DNA of 64,000 nucleotides from an uncultured Pedosphaera sp. (GCA_903918755.1 CAIXFN010000104.1:21186-85185); one strand, 5' to 3'; positions 8,633 through 16,743 are shown, numbered from the stretch's first letter. Made by a program: numbers and translations. The notes: a model not told the origin generated them from the letters alone.

Positions 8633-9961
8633 ATGGCCACGCCTGCCAAAACCCGCCGCCTGCTCGCGGAACTCCGCCGGTACGAATCGCCCAACGTCAC
8701 CTTCCTCGATCCCGCCGGTGACTGGCCCATCGTCTGGGACCGCGCCCGGGGCGTTCACGTGTGGGATGCCGACGGCAAAAAGTATCTCGACCTCACTGCT
8801 GCCTTTGGGGTCACCGCCGCCGGCCACGCCAACCCGCGCGTGGTCCGCGCCGGCCAGAAACAAATGGGCCGCCTGCTCCACGCCATGGGGGACGTGCACC
8901 CGCACGCCTTGAAGGCCCGCCTGGCCCGCGAACTCAGCCGCCTCACCTTCGAACGCTGGACCCGCCGCCAACCCGTCGCCACCCGCCGGACCGGCAAAAC
9001 CATTTTCTGCAACTCGGGATTCGAGGCCGTCGAGGCCGCCCTCAAAACCGCCCTGCTGGCCACCGGCAAACCCGGCGTCATCGCCTTCGAACAAGGCTAC
9101 CACGGCCTGGGCTATGGCACGCTGAACGTCACCCATCGGGATCACTTCCGCCGCCCCTTCGCCGCGCAGTCCGGCGGCTTCGGCTGCCACGCCCGGTTTC
9201 CGGTAACGGAAGCCGAACTGGCGCCATCCGCCGGCGAAATCCGTCGCCTCTTCCAAAAGCACGCCATCGGCGCTGTCTTGGTGGAGCCCATCCAGGTCCG
9301 GGGCGGTGTGCGCCTCCCGGCCCCGGGTTTTCTCCGCTGCCTCCGTGAACTGTGCTCGGAACAGGGCGCCCTCCTGGTGCTGGACGAAATTTACACCGGC
9401 TTCGGGCGCACCGGCCATTGGTTCGCCTGCGAGCACGAAGCGATTGTCCCCGACCTGATCTGCCTGGGCAAAGCCTTGACCGGCGGTTTCCCCCTTTCCG
9501 CCTGCGTTGGCCGGGCGGACCTTTTGGACGCCGCCTGGCCGGTCTCCTCGGGCGAAGCCATCCACACCAGCACCTACCTCGGCCACCCCGTCGGTTGCGC
9601 CATGGCCCTCACCCAAATCGCCGAAATCCGCCGGACCCGCCTGGTGGAAAAGAGCGCCCGCCTCGGCCGGCATCTCCTGCGCATCCTGGAACAGACCCTC
9701 ACCGACGCGCGCTACCGGATCGCCATCCGCGGCCGCGGACTATTGGTCGGCGCCGAGCTTTCCAAACTGGACGGCACCCCCGCCACCCAGCCGGTTTTGG
9801 ACCTGGTTAAATCCATGCTCCACGCCGGCTACCTCCTCCTGCCCGAGGGAACCGACGGCAATGTGATCGGCTTCACCCCTCCGCTCACCATCACCGCCGC
9901 CCAACTCACCACCACTGTCAATGCCCTCCAGCGGCAGTTGCGCGCCAACACCTCCGTTTGA
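8633..9961 (+). CDS. Class III PLP-dependent aminotransferase
   Basis: 442 residues from the ATG at 8633. Family marks: FCNSGFEAVEAALK, YHGLGYGTL, the PLP aspartate in LLVLDEIYTGFGRTG and the Schiff-base lysine in LICLGKALTGGFPLSA, then SGEAIHTSTYLGHP. It belongs to the ornithine/acetylornithine/4-aminobutyrate group of class III aminotransferases; substrate preference cannot be read from sequence. It probably shares a transcript with queE, although no pathway link is obvious. rsmA follows after 20 bp. Confidence 0.88.
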   Translation: MATPAKTRRLLAELRRYESPNVTFLDPAGDWPIVWDRARGVHVWDADGKKYLDLTAAFGVTAAGHANPRVVRAGQKQMGRLLHAMGDVHPHALKARLARELSRLTFERWTRRQPVATRRTGKTIFCNSGFEAVEAALKTALLATGKPGVIAFEQGYHGLGYGTLNVTHRDHFRRPFAAQSGGFGCHARFPVTEAELAPSAGEIRRLFQKHAIGAVLVEPIQVRGGVRLPAPGFLRCLRELCSEQGALLVLDEIYTGFGRTGHWFACEHEAIVPDLICLGKALTGGFPLSACVGRADLLDAAWPVSSGEAIHTSTYLGHPVGCAMALTQIAEIRRTRLVEKSARLGRHLLRILEQTLTDARYRIAIRGRGLLVGAELSKLDGTPATQPVLDLVKSMLHAGYLLLPEGTDGNVIGFTPPLTITAAQLTTTVNALQRQLRANTSV

Positions 9962-9981
9962 CCTGACATTTTTTCCGCCCC

Positions 9982-10809
9982 ATGAAACTGACCGAAATGA
10001 AGCAAATCCTGGCCACGGGCCAGATCCAGTTGACCAAGTCGCTGGGCCAGAATTTCCTCCACGACCAAAACCAACTGCGCCGCATCGTCGACTCCGCCGA
10101 ACTCTCGCCCACGGATCAAGTGCTGGAAATCGGCCCCGGTCTCGGCCCGCTTACTGAACTGCTCGTCGCCCGCGCCGGTCACGTGCTCGCCATCGAAATG
10201 GACCGCCGACTCGTGGATTTCCTGTTAGGCCACTTCGCCGCCCAGACGAATCTCACCCTGCTCCACGACGACGCCCTCGCCTATCTCGTGCGTGAACCTC
10301 GCGACTGGGCCGATTGGAAACTCGTCGCCAACCTCCCCTATTCCGTTGCCTCGCCCATCCTGGTGGAACTGGCGGAAGCCACGAATCCCCCGCGCCGCCT
10401 GACCATCACGCTCCAACTCGAAGTCGCCAAACGCCTGGTGGCCATCGCGGATGAGGAGGACTATGGCGTGCTTTCCCTCCTGATCCAGTTGGCGTACGAA
10501 CCCGTCAGCAATTTCAAAATCCCGTCCGACTGCTTTTTCCCGCCGCCGGACGTGGACTCTGCCTGCGTCACCCTCCAGCGCCGCGCCGCGCCCCTGCTCC
10601 CCCCTGAATTGCGCCCCGCCTTCAAGCGGCTCGTTAAACTGGGCTTCTCCCAGCGCCGCAAAATGATGCTCAAACTCCTCAAAGCCAGTTGGCCCTTGGA
10701 GAAACTGCAAGCCGCCTTCGAGACCCTCGGCCTCTCCCCGCAAATCCGCGCCGAAAAAGTCAGCCTCCTCCAGTTCGTAGAACTCACCAAAATCCTGGAG
10801 CACCCGTAA
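9982..10809 (+). CDS. rsmA: 16S rRNA (adenine1518-N6/adenine1519-N6)-dimethyltransferase
   Basis: 275 residues. Motif I of class I methyltransferases (EIGPGLGPLT), KSLGQNFLHD near the start, IEMDRRL, and the catalytic NLPYSVASPI (the N-[LI]-P-[YF] motif) identify RsmA/KsgA. It dimethylates two adjacent adenines in helix 45 of 16S rRNA late in 30S assembly. The length is normal. It is third in the queE-aminotransferase-rsmA run, with a REP-like repeat immediately downstream. Confidence 0.94.
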   Translation: MKLTEMKQILATGQIQLTKSLGQNFLHDQNQLRRIVDSAELSPTDQVLEIGPGLGPLTELLVARAGHVLAIEMDRRLVDFLLGHFAAQTNLTLLHDDALAYLVREPRDWADWKLVANLPYSVASPILVELAEATNPPRRLTITLQLEVAKRLVAIADEEDYGVLSLLIQLAYEPVSNFKIPSDCFFPPPDVDSACVTLQRRAAPLLPPELRPAFKRLVKLGFSQRRKMMLKLLKASWPLEKLQAAFETLGLSPQIRAEKVSLLQFVELTKILEHP

Positions 10810-11162
10810 ACAAACATCCCGCGCTTCACCTGAGACCGGCTTGCTCTCTCAGTGCTTCAGCACCAACGGTGCAGCTCATACCAGCCTAGGGCAACGCCCT
10901 AGGAACACGTCCTCATTTCCACAAGCCCTGAAGGGGCGGCTCATCCGGGGATTGGACATTCTCAAACGCCCGTACCCGAATCTTCCACGTCTTCGTGGTT
11001 ACCGGCCCCAACCACCCCAGCAGGGTCGCGCCCACGTGTTTACGGGCACCCGAACCCGTTCACCATCCAACGCACCGCCGCAAATTTAACGCCCCATCGC
11101 GGGCTATCGGAAATTTCCGACGCCCGCCCCGGCCTACCAATCCATCCGCCCCCGACCACCTC
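10810..11162. other. Intergenic region between rsmA and the aldolase gene
   Basis: About 350 bp between two convergent genes. The first part contains a REP-like element with stacked hairpins (separate entry). The rest (about 10960-11160) is GC-rich, has no open frame with protein-like character, and shows no other structure I can support. Confidence 0.6.
10854..10945 (+). repeat. REP-like element, copy A (triple hairpin)
   Basis: Three successive hairpins can be read: GCACC-aac-GGTGC, a perfect 8-bp-arm palindrome CCTAGGGC-aac-GCCCTAGG at 10885-10903, and GCCCTGAAGGGGC at about 10925. The order and spacing match, in reverse orientation, four other elements at 44.7, 45.0, 50.5 and 56.8 kb. 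That makes it a dispersed palindromic family, here just after rsmA. It may also act as a transcription end. Confidence 0.6.
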
Positions 11163-11996
11163 TCACCCCTTGATGAACTTCGCCGCCGCCCCCGCGGTCG
11201 CGCCATCATGTACAATCGCCATCAACGCGCGTGTCATGCCCGCCGGGTCCGCGTGCTGGATGATATTCCGCCCATAAACAATCCCCGCCGCCCCCTGCTG
11301 GATCAACTTCTCCGTCCGTTCCAAAATCTCCTTGTCCGGTGCCTTCCCGCCGCCGCGCACCAGCACCGGGATCCGGCCCGCGATTTCCACCACTTTGTGA
11401 TAAACGCCCACGTCATCCGTCGGATCGGCCTTGATGATGTCCGCGCCGAGCTCCACCGCCTGGCGCACCAGGGGCAGGATCTTCTCCAGATCGCCATCCA
11501 CCATGTAACCGCCCGCCTTGGCATTCGGCTGGAACACCAGCGGCTCGATCATCAACGGCATCCCCATCCGATCGCACTCCGGCTTGATCCGCAAAATGTT
11601 CTGCAGACACTGGTCGGTCACCTCGGGCTGTTCCGGAATCCGGAACAGGTTCACCACCACGCACGCCGCGTCCAACCGCAACGCCTGTTCGACGGGTGCC
11701 TCAATCATCCGACTGAACAACGCGCGCGGCAGCTCCTTGCCATAAACATTCGCCACATCCGTCCGCAGAACCAGTGAGGGCTTCACCCGGCCCGGCAGGG
11801 ACTGCAGGTAATGCGCCTGCCCGATCGTCAACTGGATCGCGTCCGGCGCCGCGGCCACCAGCGTCTGGACACATTTCTCCAGCTTTTCGATCCCCTGCAG
11901 GAAACTGCGTTCATTGAAAAACCCGTGATCCACCGCCACATCAAAACAGCGGTTGGACTTCGGATTAAAAAGCCGGTTCAAACGATAAATTTTCAT
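11163..11996 (-). CDS. Class I aldolase of the FbaB/DhnA/LsrF type
   Basis: 277 residues from the ATG at 11996; an in-frame TTG two codons upstream is less likely. It has the TIM-barrel pattern of the DeoC/FbaB/LsrF family: FDVAVDHGFFNE at the N-terminus, LMIEPLVF, DIIKADPTDD with the probable Schiff-base lysine, VLVRGGG and GAAGIVYGRNIIQH. Family members cleave fructose-1,6-bisphosphate or related phosphorylated ketoses without metal. The substrate is unknown, because the family also contains LsrF and 2-amino-3,7-dideoxyheptulosonate synthases. It stands alone with no operon partner in view. Confidence 0.8.
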   Translation of the reverse strand: MKIYRLNRLFNPKSNRCFDVAVDHGFFNERSFLQGIEKLEKCVQTLVAAAPDAIQLTIGQAHYLQSLPGRVKPSLVLRTDVANVYGKELPRALFSRMIEAPVEQALRLDAACVVVNLFRIPEQPEVTDQCLQNILRIKPECDRMGMPLMIEPLVFQPNAKAGGYMVDGDLEKILPLVRQAVELGADIIKADPTDDVGVYHKVVEIAGRIPVLVRGGGKAPDKEILERTEKLIQQGAAGIVYGRNIIQHADPAGMTRALMAIVHDGATAGAAAKFIKG

Positions 11997-12224
11997 AAAC
12001 AAAAAAATGGATTGCCAACGCCCCCTCTTAAACTTTCCCTCGCCCCCCGTCCATGCAATTTTTGCGCCGCCGCTTCGCCATTAGCCCAACGCCGCGCTCA
12101 ATAATTTGGAGCAGTCGAAAGCCAGCCCTGCGTCCAGTTCGGCGTAAAAGTTGCTCACAATCCCCCCCCCGCTGCCTACCTCGCCCGGAGCGGATTTCGG
12201 AGTTGTCCTCACAACCCGGTCAAG

Positions 12225-13319
12225 CTAGACCAACGCGTAACTCGTGCTGCGCCCGCCAGCCGCTTCCTTTGCCAGCATCCCGCGCCCCAGCAAATCGCTG
12301 ATGTCGCGCAGCGCCGTGTCCTGCGAACACTTGGTGAGCTTGGCCCATTTTGAGGACGTCAGCTTGCCGTCAAAACCATCCAGCAGGCGATTGATAATCG
12401 CCCGTTGCCGGTCATTGATTGCTTCCCCGGCGTGCGCTTGCCAGAATCGTGCCTTGCTCAACACCGCTTGCAATATGCCATCGGAAGCGGCAATGGCGTG
12501 TTTCAAACAACTCAGGAACCATTCGATCCACGGAGTGATGTCCAGCGAACCTTTCTGGCAGGTTTCCAGCACGTCGTAATATTCCTGGCGCTCGCGCAGA
12601 ATTTGCGCGGACATGCTGTAAAAGCGCTGCGGGCTTTTCTCTGAGCGGGCCAGCGTCATATCGGCAATCGCCCGCGCAATTCGTCCGTTGCCATCCTCAA
12701 ACGGGTGAATCGTCACAAACCAAAAATGTGCGAGCGCCGCCTGGATGACCGGATCGAGTGGCGAACCGGCGTTAAACCATTGGACGAAGGCACTCATTTC
12801 CGCTTTGAGTCGGACCGATTCCGGCGCTTCATAATGCACCCTTTCCCGCCCATAAGCACCTGAAACAACCTGCATCGGTCCGCTTTCGGCTACGCGCCAG
12901 GCGCCGACCACGATGCGCCGCATGCCGCTGCGCCCGGCGGGGAACAAGGCTGCGTGCCAGGCAAAAAGGCGCTCTGCCGTGAGCGGGACATCATGCATCC
13001 CGGTCGCGTCGAGCATCACTTCCACAATCCCCTCCACATTGCGGTCGATCAGCAGGGCGGCACCGACATCCATTCCCAGGCGCCTGGCGATGGACGATCG
13101 CACCTGCTCCGCGTCCAACCTCTCTCCTTCGATCTCACTGGTTTTGATCACGTCCTGGGTCAGTGTGCGCAGCGTGGCTTCCGCCCGCAGGTCAAAGCCA
13201 AGCGACTCCATGCGCCCCAGCAAACGGCCTTGCTGGTGGCGCACCTCCGCCAGCGCCGGCGCTAGCTTTGCCTCCGCCCAACGGAACTCCGGCCAGTCTT
13301 CGAGTTCATGAATATACAT
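12225..13319 (-). CDS. Fic family protein with N-terminal inhibitory motif and C-terminal winged helix
   Basis: 364 residues. The Fic core motif HPFEDGNGRIAR starts at H205 and is intact, so AMPylation (or a related transfer) is expected. A T60-SEI-E64-G65 sequence matches the (S/T)xxxE(G/N) auto-inhibitory helix of class II Fic proteins, N-terminal to the core. The C-terminus (about 300-364) reads as a winged helix (SSKWAKLTKCSQDTALRDIS), typical of the DUF4172/Fic group. It is a single gene, without an antitoxin gene beside it, as expected for a self-inhibited class II Fic. The upstream DNA carries repeated palindromic sites (separate entry). Confidence 0.92.
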   Translation of the reverse strand: MYIHELEDWPEFRWAEAKLAPALAEVRHQQGRLLGRMESLGFDLRAEATLRTLTQDVIKTSEIEGERLDAEQVRSSIARRLGMDVGAALLIDRNVEGIVEVMLDATGMHDVPLTAERLFAWHAALFPAGRSGMRRIVVGAWRVAESGPMQVVSGAYGRERVHYEAPESVRLKAEMSAFVQWFNAGSPLDPVIQAALAHFWFVTIHPFEDGNGRIARAIADMTLARSEKSPQRFYSMSAQILRERQEYYDVLETCQKGSLDITPWIEWFLSCLKHAIAASDGILQAVLSKARFWQAHAGEAINDRQRAIINRLLDGFDGKLTSSKWAKLTKCSQDTALRDISDLLGRGMLAKEAAGGRSTSYALV

Positions 13320-13321
13320 CT

Positions 13322-13414
13322 AATCTCCGCATTCTATAAGGAGAATATCACCCTTACCCGCCGCATTGTCCACCCCAATCTCCGCACATCCTGCGGAGAT
13401 TATGTGTGATATTC
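13322..13414. promoter_or_regulatory. Symmetric repeats upstream of the Fic gene (candidate operator)
   Basis: AATCTCCGCA occurs at 13322-13331 and 13377-13386, and its inverse TGCGGAGATT at 13392-13401, forming a perfect 10-bp-arm hairpin with a 5-nt loop (13377-13401). A second pair, GAATATCAC at 13343-13351 and GTGATATTC at 13406-13414, is also inverted. The first copy touches the Fic start codon. This looks like a multi-site operator; autoregulation through the Fic protein's winged helix is an inference. Confidence 0.5.
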
Positions 13415-13534
13415 ACCGCAGACAAAGGTATCCCGCCTGAATTGGGAATCGCTGCCATTTTAAATCGTCGGCGCCAAGGGATTCGACCGCGCAGGAAAGA
13501 CCTGATTATGAGGGACTTGCGGAGAAAAGAATGG

Positions 13535-13606
13535 AGCCAGCTCTCGGGATTGAACCGAGGACCCACGCTTTACGAAAGCGTTGCTCTACCACTGAGCTAA
13601 GCTGGC
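13535..13606 (-). tRNA. tRNA-Thr (anticodon CGU)
   Basis: A full cloverleaf reads on the minus strand: acceptor GCCAGCT pairing with AGCTGGC, D arm GCTC/GAGC with AGTGGTA, anticodon stem ACGCT/AGCGT around TTCGTAA (anticodon CGU, threonine), and T arm CTCGG/CCGAG around TTCAATC. The length is 72 nt and CCA is not encoded. A broken serine recombinase lies directly beyond its 5' end on the opposite strand. Confidence 0.95.
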
Positions 13607-13717
13607 CAGATGTTGCCCGGATCGCCCGAAAACTACGCCTTCAGGTCAAGCCGTCACGAAAGCATATTTATCAGCCACCGCCCCCCGATGCAAATAAAAT
13701 CAAATCATCCGCCAGGA

Positions 13718-14205
13718 ATGCCGGACAAAATATCGGGCTCAAAGTCGGAGCGGCCCGGCCTGACCGATTGCCTGAGCAAATTACAGCCGGGCGACACCCT
13801 CCTCGTTTGGCGGTTGGACCGCCTCGGCCGGTCCGTGCGCCATCTTCTCGACCTGGTTGAAGACCTCCGGAAGCGCGGCGTGGGGATCAAATCGATCTGC
13901 GACGGGGCGATCGATACCACCACGGCGTCCGGCGAGCTGGTTTTCCACATTTTTACGCCCTGGCGCAGTTCGAGCGGCGGCTGATCCAGGAGCGCACCAA
14001 GGCCGGGCTGTCCGCTGCCCGCGCACGGGAGCGCATGGGCGGTCGGAAACGCATGGCGGTTGAGGACCCTCGCATTCAGATAGCCAAGAAGCTCCACGGC
14101 GACAAGTCCCCGCCGGTTGCCGCCATCTGCCTGCCCCTGAAAATTTCCCGCCCCACGCTGTACCGCTGGCTGGCAATGAAACCCGCCGCTGCTGCATCGG
14201 CGTAA
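13718..14205 (+). pseudogene. Truncated, frameshifted serine recombinase (resolvase/invertase, Pin-like)
   Basis: The middle of a resolvase catalytic domain is readable: KISGSKSERPGL, QPGDTLLVWRLDRLGRS, HLLDLVEDLRKRGVG, GELVFHIF. The frame then breaks near 13953, and the expected continuation ALAQFERRLIQERTKAGL plus the C-terminal helix-turn-helix (ISRPTLYRWLAM) resumes in another frame to a stop at 14205. The N-terminal segment with the catalytic serine (IGYARVS-type) is missing. Two independent lesions make it a pseudogene. It marks the edge of an accessory region beside tRNA-Thr. Confidence 0.85.
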
Positions 14206-14786
14206 TTTTCGAGCATAAGGGCTGGTGCTGTAAGGGCGAGAGGTGGTCGTTAACATCCATTGAGCCAGTCCCGTTGCGGCCGACCATGGCTCCGATCATA
14301 AGCGCCACGGTAATGACCAGAATAATCACCGCCGCTGCGATGCTGGATTGTTTTTTCCACCACGCCCAGATCGCCGCCTTCACGGGCCGGAGCTATCGCC
14401 AGAAGACCCCGCCAACGTCGCGGGAAAAGAGGATCAGGGGAAAAAGGATCAAATCCAAGCCCAACGAGCTTTCGACCGCAGATCCGGCGAGCTGAATGGC
14501 TCGCTTTCCGGTTCTGCTCGGTTTATTTTGCTGCATATGACCACGCCAGATAAGCGATCCCTGTCCGCTCGCGAGGTCACGATCACCTGCCAGGAGCGGG
14601 TTTGGATTGGACTCACGCATCAGCAGGCCCAGAAAATAGCTCACCCGCGGGTTGTTGAAATCCGGCATCGGTGCAAGACTGCAATACATTTTGAGATCGA
14701 GCAAAAACAGCCTTGTTATGCGGCGGAAGGTGGATTCATTGTGATGGGCGACGCGGTATAATTATTGTTCGCTGTGAGCAGAGCAC
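14206..14786. other. Region with a decayed prepilin-like fragment and a cassette promoter
   Basis: No intact gene. On the minus strand, 14393-14704 reads NNPRVSYFLG and LLAGDRDL, a pattern seen in small PVC prepilin-like proteins, and a nearby frame (start 14383) has one hydrophobic helix (SSIAAAVIILVITVALMIG). Both look like remains of one or two damaged genes rather than functional ones. A perfect TATAAT (14757-14762) precedes the first cassette ORF. Confidence 0.35.
14735..14762 (+). promoter_or_regulatory. Candidate sigma-70 promoter in front of the cassette array
   Basis: TATAAT at 14757-14762 is a perfect -10 box. The best -35 at 16-bp spacing is TTCATT (3 of 6 matches), so the promoter would be moderate. 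It points into the first small ORF at 14787 and could serve the array, since no integrase-borne Pc promoter is visible. Confidence 0.4.
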
Positions 14787-15293
14787 ATGTCCTTGCCTCG
14801 CAAAATTAAGCTCATCCTGATCGCGGTCGTGGGGTTGGTCGCCATCGGGGCACTTGCTATCCGGCTTTCTTGGTCGCGAATCGAGGTGTATTTTTCTGGA
14901 GTTCACCAGAGGAGTGTCACGCAATCCCTGCGCGAGTGGGGCCACGAGTATGCCTCAGTCACCAACGAAGCGTCTGCTGTCGCAGCGGCGGAGATGGTTC
15001 ACTATATGAGCCGATACTATGTTCCTGGTCCGGGGTACAGAGGGCCGGCGAAAATCGAAGCGGCGCTGGAATCTCAGCGTGGAGAGAGCGTCCTCCGGGT
15101 TGTCGCTGCCCTTCAGCACTACACCAGATTGGATTACGGCACGAATGCCCAGAGGTGGGCGGAGTGGGCTGAGTTGCGGAAGAAAGCGGCGGGCTATGAA
15201 AGCAGCAGAGAACCAGATGGTGCAGCGAACCGGAGCCAGCCGATTCGCTCAGACACAAACCGAACGTCAGCGGCGGCTGGCTCCGGTCGCTGA
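14787..15293 (+). CDS. Cassette A: hypothetical membrane-anchored protein
   Basis: 168 residues. One N-terminal membrane helix (about 8-26; IKLILIAVVGLVAIGALAI) is followed by a soluble region without recognisable motifs. The reading frame runs into the first attC-like site, as is common for integron cassette genes. No upstream attC could be identified, so it is either the first cassette or a cassette whose left border has decayed. The last ~30 codons are encoded by recombination-site DNA and are unlikely to be folded. Confidence 0.6.
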   Translation: MSLPRKIKLILIAVVGLVAIGALAIRLSWSRIEVYFSGVHQRSVTQSLREWGHEYASVTNEASAVAAAEMVHYMSRYYVPGPGYRGPAKIEAALESQRGESVLRVVAALQHYTRLDYGTNAQRWAEWAELRKKAAGYESSREPDGAANRSQPIRSDTNRTSAAAGSGR

Positions 15294-15307
15294 CCTTTAC
15301 GTTAGCC
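15207..15307 (+). other. attC-like recombination site 1
   Basis: It ends with GTTAGCC (15301-15307), matching the 1R consensus GTTRRRY. The inner arms GCGAACCGGAGCCAGCCG and CGGCTGGCTCCGGTCGC pair along 17 bp, leaving one unpaired A in the left arm, the extrahelical base expected of attC. A degenerate left box AGAGAAC starts the site. Length 101 nt. Confidence 0.75.
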
Positions 15308-15326
15308 GTCATTCACACCACCATTT

Positions 15327-15737
15327 ATGAAGACATCGCTTAGTTCTCTTGTGGCAGCAGGGATGTTGCTTTGCACTGTTGTCGCGGCAGCAGCGTCAGA
15401 GTATGCACGGCCATTCCCGATCATTGGCATTCCCAAAGGCGCGTCGGCGGAGCAGCGAGCAGCAGCCGAGAAGTTGGGACGAGAGTTTGGCATCACCGTC
15501 AGCATGCTCGACACGAATCCGGTTTGCTGTGTTTGGTTGGAACTGCGGGCGTGGCGGCCGAATCCAGGCACGGACGGTTACGTCATCATTCATCAGGCAG
15601 GAGGTACCCTTATCAACGCGTCGAGTCAGCAGCAGCTTGATGCAGCGGTGGAGCGGTTCATCAGGGCTTCGCGGATGCGCGACGGCAAGCGCGAAGCTCC
15701 CGTCGGATTGATGACGAGTTACGAGGTTATCAAATGA
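15327..15737 (+). CDS. Cassette B: hypothetical secreted protein
   Basis: 136 residues with a clear signal peptide (SLVAAGMLLCTVVAAAASEYA, cleavage probably after an A near residue 23). The mature part has no family I recognise; two adjacent cysteines (PVCCVW) are notable. It starts 19 bp after attC site 1 and ends just before site 2, the usual single-ORF cassette layout. Confidence 0.65.
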   Translation: MKTSLSSLVAAGMLLCTVVAAAASEYARPFPIIGIPKGASAEQRAAAEKLGREFGITVSMLDTNPVCCVWLELRAWRPNPGTDGYVIIHQAGGTLINASSQQQLDAAVERFIRASRMRDGKREAPVGLMTSYEVIK

Positions 15738-15741
15738 CCAT

Positions 15742-15834
15742 GCCGCCCCATGCGCTGAAGCGAACCCGGCCCTCGCGTCGCGGCTGCAATCCAACCACCG
15801 CGTGGGCCGGGTCGCTGAGCTTGGGTCGTTAGGC
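15742..15834 (+). other. attC-like recombination site 2
   Basis: The right box is GTTAGGC (15828-15834). The right arm GGGCCGGGTCGCTGAGC pairs with GCTGAAGCGAACCCGGCCC, with bulged adenines on the left arm including the typical extrahelical position. The left box is degenerate (GCCGCCC). Length 93 nt. Its arms are nearly identical to those of site 4. Confidence 0.75.
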
Positions 15835-15848
15835 CGCCCGAGCACGCC

Positions 15849-16127
15849 ATGAAGAAGCGAGCTTTGATCATTGGTGTGCTGGTTCTGGTTTGTTTGGCTT
15901 TTGTTGTCAGCCGACCGCCGCACATTTGGAACAGTGTTGGGTCTGGTATGAGTCGGCAGCATGTTTATTCAAGACTTGGGCAGCCCGCCTTTTCACGCGA
16001 ACAGACTAAAGGTTTCGTTTTCTGGCAGAGAGATTTGCTGGTCGGCAGATGGGAGTTTTCAGTAGCATTTCACGATGATGACACAGTTGGAGCATTTGGT
16101 CGTCGTTGGAGATGGAATTGGTGGTAA
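15849..16127 (+). CDS. Cassette C: small membrane-anchored or exported protein
   Basis: 92 residues. An N-terminal hydrophobic helix (RALIIGVLVLVCLAFVV) precedes a segment, VGSGMSRQHVYSRLGQP, that resembles the G-M-S-x-x-x-V-x-x-x-L-G-x-P motif of SmpA/OmlA (BamE-like) folds, followed by FWQRDLLVGRWEFSVAF. A BamE-like fold is therefore possible but unproven. It starts 15 bp after site 2. Confidence 0.6.
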   Translation: MKKRALIIGVLVLVCLAFVVSRPPHIWNSVGSGMSRQHVYSRLGQPAFSREQTKGFVFWQRDLLVGRWEFSVAFHDDDTVGAFGRRWRWNWW

Positions 16128-16136
16128 TTTGAAACC

Positions 16137-16235
16137 GTTCAACGAGTCGCCGCAGCAAACCGCCGTTGGCGATGGCCGTTCCGCTGTCGCGGTTCACGTC
16201 GCGAGTCGGCGGGGGCTCAGCTTTTTTCGTTAGGC
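16137..16235 (+). other. attC-like recombination site 3
   Basis: Both outer boxes fit: GTTCAAC (16137-16143; RYYYAAC) and GTTAGGC (16229-16235; GTTRRRY). Imperfect inner arms (AACCGCC against GCGGTT, and CGCCGCAGC against the CTCAGC side) lie between. Length 99 nt. It is the most diverged of the four in its stem. Confidence 0.65.
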
Positions 16236-16250
16236 GTTTCTACGCGCATC

Positions 16251-16640
16251 ATGCAGCCAACACAAAATCCAGAGCGTCGCCCTTGCGGCAAGGCATGGGA
16301 TTGGAGCGGTGTCGTGGAGGAGTTTGGCTATTGGACCCACAGCACGCCATTGTTGGAGGTAGCTCGCATTCTCGCAGCCTCGACAGCAGCACCGCAGCTG
16401 TTTCCCACCGTTTCGTATGACGGTCTGCTCCTCACTGATGGCCCGCTTTTCCACCGCGATGATCGCGTGCTCTTTGTCACCTATTATCCCGAGCGGCGGC
16501 AGTATCGATTGCAGTATCGTTTGGCCGGGCAGATTCATTCAGAGCGTTTCATTGCGGAGGCGGATATACTTCCTGCCCTCGCGACCACGCTTCACAATTG
16601 CTATGGCATCACATTTGTTCCACCAACGAGAAGCGCCTAA
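16251..16640 (+). CDS. Cassette D: hypothetical soluble protein
   Basis: 129 residues with no signal peptide or membrane helix; not recognised. The middle has alternating beta-type sequence (RVLFVTYYPERRQYRLQYRL). The stop codon TAA is formed by the left box GCCTAAC of attC site 4, a classical arrangement in integron cassettes. It starts 16 bp after site 3. Confidence 0.65.
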   Translation: MQPTQNPERRPCGKAWDWSGVVEEFGYWTHSTPLLEVARILAASTAAPQLFPTVSYDGLLLTDGPLFHRDDRVLFVTYYPERRQYRLQYRLAGQIHSERFIAEADILPALATTLHNCYGITFVPPTRSA

Positions 16641-16729
16641 CACCATACGCTGCAGTGGACCCTGCCATCGCGTCCAGGTTGCAAGCGGACGCCCTCGTGG
16701 GCCGGGTCACTGAGCTTGAGTCGTTAGGC
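16636..16729 (+). other. attC-like recombination site 4 (best match)
   Basis: Perfect outer boxes GCCTAAC (16636-16642) and GTTAGGC (16723-16729) are exact inverses. The inner arms GCTGCAGTGGACCC and GGGTCACTGAGC pair, with single unpaired bases including a G at the extrahelical position. Length 94 nt. This is the strongest evidence that the array is integron-derived. Confidence 0.85.
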
Positions 16730-16743
16730 CGCCCGACCACGCC

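Noticed and set aside
13781..14383. 200-codon minus-strand gene starting with a hydrophobic helix
   Set aside because: Only the first ~45 codons look protein-like; the rest is antisense to the recombinase remnant, so it is treated as debris.
14787..16640. Toxin-antitoxin or defence operon
   Set aside because: The ORFs are separated by attC-like sites and show no toxin, nuclease or antitoxin motifs; independent cassettes explain the layout better.
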